Assembly: GCA_022572185.1 (NCBI GenBank)
Contig: JACZWL010000013.1
Coordinates: 1-64,000 of the forward strand
Origin: Pseudomonadota bacterium
GTDB taxonomy: Bacteria > Pseudomonadota > Gammaproteobacteria > Steroidobacterales > Woeseiaceae
Direction: 5' to 3'
DNA: 64,000 bases
This document shows, in pieces, positions 57,168-64,000 of the stretch. Under the pieces are notes generated by a model, which saw only the letters and a program-made list of their open reading frames with translations, had not been told where the DNA came from and ran no database searches. Both the position numbers and the translations under genes were made by a program. Positions within the stretch are counted from its first letter, which is position 1. Each line of letters begins with the position of its first letter.

Positions 57168-58028
57168 CTAGGGACTCAACAAACTGCCGGGCAGCAGGTC
57201 CTCGGTATCGTCAATGATCTCCTCTTCGGTTTGTTCCACGCGCGTAATCTTGGCAATCACGCCAAACTTCGGGTGGTCGAAGTACCGTATGTCGCCGTTT
57301 TTCATGATGCGGTCCTCGAAGATCCGGTAGCGGATCGGTGGCGGCAACAATTCACCGTACTGATCGATCAGTTCATACTCGTTCTGAATGCGGGAATCGC
57401 CGAATGTCAGAACACTTGCTGACGTTGCTTCAGGTGGTGACGCAAGGGGAGGATCCCTGTCCATGGTCAAGTCGACCACGAGATGCAGGTAACGGCCGAG
57501 ATACAGCATCAGAGTGCCGTCGAGCCCGGGCGGTGGATCGCCGAGCGTACGTAGCCCGATCGAGGCCGTCACGTCTTTTTCATAGGTGGGCTGGGTCCAG
57601 CCTGCCCGCATTATCGGCTCGTAAGCATCGAGCTCGACCAGCTTGTCGTAAATCCCATTCATCGTGAAGGTATCGGTATCGAGCAGCACGAGCTCGAGGT
57701 CCATGTAGCGGCGCGCTATCGCAGGCGCTGCGATTTCTTCAAGCACTTCGCCCGGCCCGGGGAATGCGAACAAATCCGGTTCAAAGGAATCGTTGCCCGT
57801 CGGATCGGGCGCCAACTCGCTGGCCGCTTCGTCCGGTACCCAGATCTCGGTGCCGGCGGAGGCGCCTTTACCGTAAGAAAATATGATCAACTCGACCGTG
57901 TAACGACGAATAGGCTCGACAGTCTCCCCGGTCTCTTCGCCGGGCAAGAGCTCAGCATCTTGCTGGGCAAATGCCGGCAAAACCGACGTGGCGAGTGCGA
58001 TGACTGCTACACAGAAGGCGACACGCAT
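57168..58028 (-). CDS. csiV: Periplasmic protein CsiV
   Basis: A 286-residue exported protein with a signal peptide (MRVAFCVAVIALATSV, cleavage near AFA-QQD). YTVELIIFSYGKG follows, then EIWVPDEA and a C-terminal part with YLGRYLHLVVDL and RYRIFEDRIMKNGDIRYFDH. CsiV of Pseudomonas/Shewanella lies next to mfd and is described as a peptidoglycan-interacting protein. The ATG at 58028 is chosen for the signal peptide; the frame is open to 58169. It is 49 bp downstream of mfd. Confidence 0.88.
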   Translation of the reverse strand: MRVAFCVAVIALATSVLPAFAQQDAELLPGEETGETVEPIRRYTVELIIFSYGKGASAGTEIWVPDEAASELAPDPTGNDSFEPDLFAFPGPGEVLEEIAAPAIARRYMDLELVLLDTDTFTMNGIYDKLVELDAYEPIMRAGWTQPTYEKDVTASIGLRTLGDPPPGLDGTLMLYLGRYLHLVVDLTMDRDPPLASPPEATSASVLTFGDSRIQNEYELIDQYGELLPPPIRYRIFEDRIMKNGDIRYFDHPKFGVIAKITRVEQTEEEIIDDTEDLLPGSLLSP

Positions 58029-58077
58029 GAATGTCCTCTTTTTGCCAAAAAACCTCACGTTGTTCGCTCGCGGAGTA

Positions 58078-61000
58078 CTAGCTGGCCAGCGCCCGGCAGG
58101 CGTCCGCGCCGGGTTTCGAGGCCAGCAGTGTAAGCAGTTCCTCGATGAATTTGAATCTCTGAGCCGCATCGTTCAATTCCCTTCGAAACCGTAATCGATG
58201 CGCGCTCTGCATTCGATAGGTCTGGCTGTCTTCCTGCACAAGTTGCACCAGCGAAACAGGATCGACCCCGCTCTGGCCGGCAAACTGGAGGTAGCCGCCG
58301 AACTCCGATGCGTCGATTTTCTCGATCCCGAGCATCGAAGCATCCTGTTTGATGGCCGCGATTCGCATCAGGTTCTTAGCTGCCTCCGGCAAGAGACCAA
58401 AGCGATCAATGAGTTCGATCTGCAAGTCCTTCAATTGTTCCCGGGAACTCGCGCTGGCTATGCGCTTGTAAAGAATGAGCCGCAGATGAACATCGGGCAT
58501 GTAGTCTTCCGGCAATAACGCGGGTATGTGAAGGTTTATGTCGACGCCGGCATTCAGTGGCCCCTCGAGATCAGGCTCTTCACCCGCCCGCAAAGATCGA
58601 ACAGCGCGGCCCAGCAGTTCCGTATACAGGGAAAAACCAATTTCCTGAATCTGACCGCTTTGTGTATCGCCCAGAAGTTCACCCGCGCCGCGAATCTCGA
58701 GGTCGTGTGTCGCCAGCACAAACCCCGCTCCCAAATCACTGAGTGAATCAATTGCCTCCAGTCGTTTGACCGCGTCCGCTGTCATCGCGGCCCTGGGCGG
58801 CGCCACGAGATAAGCGTACGCGCGGTGGTGAGATCGACCCACGCGGCCGCGTAACTGGTGCAGCTGGGCAAGACCAAAACGATCAGCGCGGTTGATGATG
58901 ATCGTATTTGCGGTTGGTACATCAATGCCGCTTTCGATAATCGTCGTACACAAAAGGACATTGAAGCGACGATGATAGAAGTCGAGCATGACCTGCTCGA
59001 GTTCCCGTTCGGGCATTTGTCCATGGCCGATCCTGATACTGGCTTCGGGAACGAGTTTCGCCAGCCGCTCCTCAACCGAGGCGATGTCCTCCACGCGGTT
59101 GTGAATGAAAAAGACCTGGCCACCACGCTTGATCTCGCGCAGGCAGGCTTCACGGATCACGACGTCGTTCCACTCACTGACAAACGTCTTGACCGCAAGC
59201 CTTTCGGGAGGAGGCGTCGTAATCAATGACATGTCCCGCAGCCCGCCGAGAGCCATGTTCAGCGTCCTCGGTATCGGGGTCGCTGTCATTGTCAGCACGT
59301 CGACTTCGCTTCGCAGCATCTTGAGCGCTTCTTTGTGGCGCACGCCGAAGCGGTGTTCCTCATCGACTATGACAAGTCCGATGTCGGAGAAGTCTTTTGT
59401 GTGTTGCAATAATCGATGCGTGCCGATGACGATATCGACAGTCCCTCGCCGCATTCCATCGACGATATCCTTCGCTTCTTTTTGCGAACGGAAGCGGGAC
59501 AGTATTTCCACCTGTACCGGCCAGTCCGCAAAGCGGTCTTTGAACGTTTGACCGTGCTGCTGCGCCAGCAGCGTCGTCGGCACGAGAATGGCGACCTGTT
59601 TGCCACCGTGTACGACCGCGAACGAGGCGCGCAGCGCAATCTCGGTCTTGCCGAATCCGACGTCGCCGCAGACAACGCGGTCCATTGGTTTGTCGGATGC
59701 CAGGTCGCCGAGCACTTCATCTATCGTGCGCGTCTGGTCCTCGGTGGGCTCGAAAGGGAAGCCATCCACGAACGTCTGGTAATCTGTCTCGGGCCAATGA
59801 AAGCGGTGCCCCGGCCGCGCTGCCCGCCTTGCATAAACGTCGAGCAATTCCACGGCAACATCGCGGATCTTCCTGATCGCCCGCTGCCGGGCCCTGGCCC
59901 ACTGATCGCTGCCGAGCCTGTGCAATGGCGCGTTCTCGGCTGCTGCGCCCGTATAGCGCGAGATCAGGTCCAGCGAGTGCACGGGTACATAGAGTTTGTC
60001 GCCGCCCGCGTATTCCAGGCTCAGGAATTCGCCGGATACACCGCCGGTCTCCAGCGTCGTCAGGCCCAGATACCGGCCGACGCCATATTCCGCATGGACG
60101 ACCGGAGAGCCCTGCTGGAGATCGTTGAGTTGCCGGATGATGACTTCAGGATCGCGTTCGGCCCGGCGTCGGCGGCTGCGTTGGCGCGGCCTCTCACCGA
60201 ACAACTGTTGCTCGCTGATTATGGCGATTGCGGCCTCAGGCAAGAGCACACCGTTTTCGATTGGAGAAACCGTGACGCCAATATCCGGGCCACCGTCCAG
60301 AAACGCCTGCCAGCCCTCGACGCGGAGAATATCGAGACCGCGCGCGCGCAACAGCTCGTAAATACTCTCCCGCCGGCCGGCAGAGTCAGCCGTAAACAAT
60401 ACCCGGCCATCAAATTTCTGAAGAAAGTCGACAACAGCATGTGCTGCATCGTCGAAACGGGACTCGATTCGTAAGGCAGGCGGCAATCTGGCAGGCAGGT
60501 TTACCGCGCCGTCAATTTCACGGAGTGACTGTGAGGAGTACTCGACCCGGCTATACGCGCTGAATTGTTCGCTTATGTCGTGAGGTTGAGAAAAACCCTC
60601 TGCGGGGGGCAGCACCGGCCGCTCCGGATCCAGGCTGCAGAGCTCGTATCGCTCATGAATTTCCTGCCACGCCTGGTCGAGGACTTGAGAAATGTCGGAT
60701 GGAACAAAAAGAATGCAGTTTCCGGGCAGGTAATCGAGGAGACTCGCGGTCGACGCATAGAACAGCGGCAGGTAATACTCGATCCCACCATGTGCGATTC
60801 CGTCAGACACTTCCCGGTACACCCGTGAACGTGACGGCTGGCCCTCGAATCTTTCACGATAGCGATTACGGAAATTTCTGATACTTGTCTGGTCGAGCGG
60901 AATCTCCCTTGCCGGCAATATCCGAACGTGATCCATCGGCTCACGAGACAACTGACTGTCCGGATCGAAAAACCGCAGGCTCTCGATCTCGTCGTCGAAA

Positions 61001-61569
61001 AAGTCGATGCGTAGTGGCGCAGACGAACCCATCGGGAAAATATCGAGGAGGGAACCACGCACCGCGAACTCCCCGTGTTCGTCAACCTGAGGCACCCGCA
61101 GATAACCGGACGCAGTCAGTTTATCGATGAAAATCTGCCGTTCGAGGACTTGCCCAAGGCTTACCGAGAGCGATCGGGCCGCGACGTAATCGGTTGGCGG
61201 CAATCTCTGCAACAAACTTGCCGCCGATGCGATAACAATGCCATTTGTCTGACCGGGCAGATCAGACAGTACCCGAAGTCGTTGAGAAATAATGTCCTGG
61301 TGCGGAGAGAAACTGTCGTAGGGCAGCGTCTCCCATTCGACAAAGTGCGATACCGGCAGTTTCCCGCCGGCGAAGAAGCGGATTTCCGCCTCGAGCTGAT
61401 CGGCGTGCCGGGGGTCGGTGGCGAGGACCAGGACGGGTCGAGCCGAGTTTTCTGCGAGTTCCAGCGCGGCCAGCGCCGCACTGGCGCCAATCAAGCGGCC
61501 CCATCCGACCGACCTGCCGACGTCCGGGATCGTTATGAGCGATGACAATAATGATGAACTACGAGCCAC
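58078..61569 (-). CDS. mfd: Transcription-repair coupling factor Mfd
   Basis: DNA translocase that removes stalled RNA polymerase and recruits UvrA. The N-terminal UvrB-homology region is at ~1-340 (FVEWETLPYDSFSPHQDIIS). The RNA-polymerase interaction domain has DPEVIIRQLNDLQQGSPVVH and GVGRYLGLTTLE. The helicase core has CGDVGFGKTEIALRASF, VIVDEEHRFGVRHKE and MTATPIPRTLNMALG. LQIELIDRFGLLPEAAKNLM lies in the C-terminal domain. Length is 1163 (E. coli 1148). The start is a GTG at 61569. Confidence 0.96.
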   Translation of the reverse strand: MARSSSLLSSLITIPDVGRSVGWGRLIGASAALAALELAENSARPVLVLATDPRHADQLEAEIRFFAGGKLPVSHFVEWETLPYDSFSPHQDIISQRLRVLSDLPGQTNGIVIASAASLLQRLPPTDYVAARSLSVSLGQVLERQIFIDKLTASGYLRVPQVDEHGEFAVRGSLLDIFPMGSSAPLRIDFFDDEIESLRFFDPDSQLSREPMDHVRILPAREIPLDQTSIRNFRNRYRERFEGQPSRSRVYREVSDGIAHGGIEYYLPLFYASTASLLDYLPGNCILFVPSDISQVLDQAWQEIHERYELCSLDPERPVLPPAEGFSQPHDISEQFSAYSRVEYSSQSLREIDGAVNLPARLPPALRIESRFDDAAHAVVDFLQKFDGRVLFTADSAGRRESIYELLRARGLDILRVEGWQAFLDGGPDIGVTVSPIENGVLLPEAAIAIISEQQLFGERPRQRSRRRRAERDPEVIIRQLNDLQQGSPVVHAEYGVGRYLGLTTLETGGVSGEFLSLEYAGGDKLYVPVHSLDLISRYTGAAAENAPLHRLGSDQWARARQRAIRKIRDVAVELLDVYARRAARPGHRFHWPETDYQTFVDGFPFEPTEDQTRTIDEVLGDLASDKPMDRVVCGDVGFGKTEIALRASFAVVHGGKQVAILVPTTLLAQQHGQTFKDRFADWPVQVEILSRFRSQKEAKDIVDGMRRGTVDIVIGTHRLLQHTKDFSDIGLVIVDEEHRFGVRHKEALKMLRSEVDVLTMTATPIPRTLNMALGGLRDMSLITTPPPERLAVKTFVSEWNDVVIREACLREIKRGGQVFFIHNRVEDIASVEERLAKLVPEASIRIGHGQMPERELEQVMLDFYHRRFNVLLCTTIIESGIDVPTANTIIINRADRFGLAQLHQLRGRVGRSHHRAYAYLVAPPRAAMTADAVKRLEAIDSLSDLGAGFVLATHDLEIRGAGELLGDTQSGQIQEIGFSLYTELLGRAVRSLRAGEEPDLEGPLNAGVDINLHIPALLPEDYMPDVHLRLILYKRIASASSREQLKDLQIELIDRFGLLPEAAKNLMRIAAIKQDASMLGIEKIDASEFGGYLQFAGQSGVDPVSLVQLVQEDSQTYRMQSAHRLRFRRELNDAAQRFKFIEELLTLLASKPGADACRALAS

Positions 61570-61680
61570 GAAACTGCTCGGCTGGGCAAACGACCCGCGA
61601 TTATCTCACAGACAAATGACTACGTCCGCGCAGTTTTACAACGCGGAATGCAGAAAAAGGTGTGCTTGCGCAGCGCTCGC

Positions 61681-61977
61681 TTAGCGCTTCAGTACCGCAT
61701 GGATGACCCGGTCGTATTCGAAATAGACGACGTACTTCGGATATTCCCATCTCGAGATGGGTGGATCGCCGACGGCAGCCTGGCGTGACTGCGGAGTGCC
61801 ATAAGTGGCTTCGACGCGGTCTTGTGTCATGCCGCGGGTCGGCCGGCCGGAACCCTCAAAGGCGGACCGGTCAGTACCTTCCATTTGCAGCGTTTCGGCA
61901 AAAAGACTGCCGGCAAAAAGACTGCCTGCCAGTACACAGCCGAGGGCAAGAAGTGGTGTGGCGCGAACCTTGGCCAT
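61681..61977 (-). CDS. Small secreted protein with a BamE-like motif
   Basis: 98 residues with an N-terminal signal peptide (LLALGCVLAGSLFAGSLFA). A mature part follows with RGMTQDRVEATYGTPQSRQA and ISRWEYPKYVVYFEYDRVIH. The RGM..D.V...G.P pattern recalls SmpA/OmlA (BamE-like) folds, but I cannot assign a function. A 15 bp tandem duplication (61896-61910 and 61911-61925) repeats AGSLF in the signal peptide. It lies upstream of mfd on the same strand and diverges from lolC. Confidence 0.75.
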   Translation of the reverse strand: MAKVRATPLLALGCVLAGSLFAGSLFAETLQMEGTDRSAFEGSGRPTRGMTQDRVEATYGTPQSRQAAVGDPPISRWEYPKYVVYFEYDRVIHAVLKR

Positions 61978-62240
61978 CTCAGAGTCTCCAGATAATTACC
62001 CGCTGACTATAGCACTCGACAGCGGGTCAAAAAACTGCTGATTCAACAGCTTGTCAGCCTTTTGTAATGCCCGATCGCGTAAATGCGAACCACGTCACAA
62101 TTTTGATCGCCGGTCAGGACGGGCCGCTGCAAGTTGCGCTTCATCCAGGTGGAAGCCCGTCCTGACGGGTGATCGAGAGCGGTAATAGCTACCGGCAGGA
62201 GCCGATATTGCGGGCGTTCAGCGGCTCCTGATGTGTTTTA
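61978..62240. other. Divergent intergenic region with two inverted repeats
   Basis: The 263 bp gap between the small secreted gene and lolC must hold both promoters. GTCAGGACGGGC (62113-62124) pairs with GCCCGTCCTGAC (62155-62166), of the CCCGTC..GACGGG family. CAGGAGCCG (62196-62204) pairs with CGGCTCCTG (62222-62230), ending 10 bp before the lolC ATG. I see no gene here. Confidence 0.6.
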
Positions 62241-63494
62241 ATGCGGGCGATGATCGATTCTGTTGAACTCTTCCTGGGCCTACGCTACCTCCGGGCCAAA
62301 GGCCGCACCAGATTCGTTTCCTTTATTACCTCGATTTCGCTTGCCGGCATCGCCCTGGGTGTCGCGGCTCTCATCATCATCCTGTCCGTAATGAATGGTT
62401 TTGAAGGCGAATTGCGGGATCGCCTCGTGAGCATGACGGCGCACGGCCGGGTGAGCGGCAGCGACAACAACGTCGACGATTGGCGAACGCTTCGGCAGGA
62501 GATACTTGCCGAGCCCGGCATTGCTGCGGCGGCGCCCTACATCGGTATGGAAGGAATGATCCGCGCTGGCGGCACCCTGCACGCGGTGCTCATCAGCGGT
62601 GTATTGCCCGAATTAGAAAGCGCAGTGTCGGGCGGGACGATCAATTTTGTCGAGGGCGATCTCGGCGTACTCAAGCCCGGCAAGAAAAATATTGTCCTCG
62701 GCCGCTTATTGGCCATGGAACTCGGTATCCGTATCGGTGACGGAGTCATCCTGCTGATTCCAAAGCCGACGGGAGACGGCGGTCTCGAACCGATCCTGGA
62801 GCGTTTCGTTGTTCGCGGTGTATTCGAGGCGGGCTTGCAGGATCATGATGCCTTGCTGGCCCTGGTGCACGCGGACGATGCTGCGCGAATGATGTCACTG
62901 GGCAACAGCGTCTCTGCAGTCCGGTTTCGTGCCGACGATGTGATGGCGGCACCCGCTATTGCGCGCTCCATACAGAATCGACTCGGACCGGCGTTTAGCG
63001 CAAGCGACTGGACAGTGGAGAATGCCAGTTACTTTCGGGCGATTCGCCTGGAAAAAATGATGATGTCTTTGATTCTGTCGTTAATCATCGGCGTGGCAGC
63101 CTTTAACATTGTCGCCAGCCTGGTCATGGTCGTGACCGACAAGACGAGCGACATTGCAATCTTGCGGACGCTTGGCATGGGGCCAAATGCCGTGGTTCGC
63201 GTATTTTTTATTCAGGGCGCGGTCATCGGCTGGCTCGGTGTTTTTCTGGGCGTCATATTTGGCGTTGTCCTCGCAATGAACGTGCCGACGATCGTCCCCT
63301 GGCTGGAACAACTGTTTGGTTTCCAGATCATGCCTGGCGACGTTTATTACGTTACAGATATTCCATCCGATATTGAATTTTTCGACGTTGCCGTCATTGC
63401 CGTCGCTGCCTTTGCCCTGACTTCCTTTGCCACGCTCTATCCGGCCCGCCGCGCTGCCCACGTCAATCCTGCGATGGCGCTCAGGTACGAGTAG
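62241..63494 (+). CDS. lolC: Lipoprotein-releasing ABC transporter permease LolC/E
   Basis: Inner-membrane permease that extracts outer-membrane lipoproteins and passes them to LolA. An N-terminal helix (FVSFITSISLAGIALGVAAL with IILSVMNGFEGELR) is followed by a large periplasmic domain (~50-265) and three C-terminal helices with a MacB/FtsX-type FtsX domain (VVTDKTSDIAILRTLGMGP). Length is 417, the usual size. The ATG at 62241 or 62250 could be the start. Confidence 0.92.
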   Translation: MRAMIDSVELFLGLRYLRAKGRTRFVSFITSISLAGIALGVAALIIILSVMNGFEGELRDRLVSMTAHGRVSGSDNNVDDWRTLRQEILAEPGIAAAAPYIGMEGMIRAGGTLHAVLISGVLPELESAVSGGTINFVEGDLGVLKPGKKNIVLGRLLAMELGIRIGDGVILLIPKPTGDGGLEPILERFVVRGVFEAGLQDHDALLALVHADDAARMMSLGNSVSAVRFRADDVMAAPAIARSIQNRLGPAFSASDWTVENASYFRAIRLEKMMMSLILSLIIGVAAFNIVASLVMVVTDKTSDIAILRTLGMGPNAVVRVFFIQGAVIGWLGVFLGVIFGVVLAMNVPTIVPWLEQLFGFQIMPGDVYYVTDIPSDIEFFDVAVIAVAAFALTSFATLYPARRAAHVNPAMALRYE

Positions 63495-63495
63495 C

Positions 63496-64000
63496 ATGAT
63501 GCACTGGTATGAAATGTGGATAGGCACGCGCTATGTGCGAGCGCGGACCAGTAATCGCTTTGTCTCTCTGATATCGGCCATTTCGATGCTGGGCATCGCG
63601 ATTGCCGTGGCCGTATTGATCATCGTTCTTTCGGTCGTGAACGGATTCGAACGCGAACTCCAGGACCGCTTGCTGCTGATGTCGTCGCACGCGAGCATAG
63701 AGGATCCACAGGGCAGCTTGACAGACTGGAAAAAGCGAGTCGCCGATGCCGAGGCCAACCCCCGCGTGAGGGCTGCTGCGCCCTATGTCGAAGGCAAGGC
63801 CCTGGCTGTTTATGGGCGGCAACTCAGCGGCATCGAATTGCGCGGCATCGAGCCCGACCTCGAGAACGAGGTGTCCGGCGTATCCGGGGTCGTCACAAAA
63901 GGCAGTCTCTCGAGCCTCGAGGAGCAGGGCTTCGGTATCGTGCTCGGCGCCGAACTGGCGCATGCCCTGCAGGCGGATATTGGCGATAAAGTATCGATTA
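63496..64000 (+). CDS. lolE: Second Lol permease (LolE-like), truncated by window edge
   Basis: Starts ATGATG at 63496, one base after the lolC stop, and stays open to the window end (168 codons seen). The N-terminus MHWYEMWIGTRYVRAR with SMLGIAIAVAVLIIVLSVVN and GFERELQDRLL is the LolC/E family start. It is clearly paralogous to the preceding protein. lolD, which lies between lolC and lolE in E. coli, is not between them here. Confidence 0.88.
   Translation, partial: MMHWYEMWIGTRYVRARTSNRFVSLISAISMLGIAIAVAVLIIVLSVVNGFERELQDRLLLMSSHASIEDPQGSLTDWKKRVADAEANPRVRAAAPYVEGKALAVYGRQLSGIELRGIEPDLENEVSGVSGVVTKGSLSSLEEQGFGIVLGAELAHALQADIGDKVSI

Noticed and set aside
59416-60474. Long plus-strand frame inside mfd
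   Set aside because: It lies wholly antisense to clearly conserved mfd motifs and has no recognisable domain.

Overview
The window is a gene-dense, moderately GC-rich stretch of a gammaproteobacterial chromosome. Almost every gene is a core housekeeping gene. Gene orders found here are typical of the class: rpsB-tsf-pyrH-frr-uppS-cdsA-rseP-bamA-skp-lpxD-fabZ-lpxA-lpxB-rnhB-dnaE-accA, pyrG-kdsA-eno-ftsB, truD-surE-pcm-nlpD-rpoS, rpoE-rseABC-lepA-lepB-rnc-era-recO-pdxJ-acpS, and nagZ/csiV/mfd/lolC. The order rpfE-recJ-prfB-lysS and a thioredoxin-fold gene between rseC and lepA recall Xanthomonadales/Chromatiales-like lineages. I cannot name a genus from sequence alone. No phage, plasmid, CRISPR array, full insertion sequence, rRNA or tRNA is visible.

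Layout. 1-57 holds the 5' end of map (minus). 194-5683 carries translation, nucleotide and lipid precursor genes. 5838-14440 carries outer-membrane biogenesis: site-2 protease RseP, the Bam/Skp outer-membrane protein machinery and the lipid A pathway, with fabZ embedded. 14568-25111 has dnaE, accA, tilS, pyrG, kdsA and eno. 25137-31084 has division and stationary-phase genes, ending with the stress sigma factor rpoS. 31213-37097 has a Mth938-like gene, rpfE-like, recJ, prfB (with the programmed +1 frameshift) and lysS. 37175-42409 has ygfZ (minus) and a succinate dehydrogenase operon that includes two assembly factors. 42555-52329 is the sigma-E regulon core followed by the GTPase, signal peptidase and RNase III genes. 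52379-56772 has an exonuclease, rlmD, nagZ and a degenerate GGDEF protein. 57168-61977 (minus) has csiV, mfd and a small secreted protein. 62241-64000 has lolC and the start of a second Lol-type permease.

The genes form compact operons with many 1-11 bp overlaps (ATGA, GTGA, TAATG), and many genes start with GTG or TTG. Together they cover envelope assembly (lipid A, BAM, Lol, RseP/sigma-E), core information processing and respiratory complex II.

I found no self-evident new defence or metabolic system. The strongest non-routine signals are the following. (1) Both canonical MEP isoprenoid loci are empty: dxr is reduced to a probable 52-codon remnant between cdsA and rseP, and ispD/ispF are absent between ftsB and truD. 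(2) Ribosomal protein S2 is nearly doubled by an acidic plus histone-H1-like C-terminal tail. (3) A dispersed ~30 bp palindromic repeat (five copies) supplies the stop codon of three genes. (4) A frameshifted remnant of a methylthioinosine phosphorylase-type gene follows nagZ. (5) Several REP-like palindrome families and a nested inverted-repeat element lie mainly between genes.
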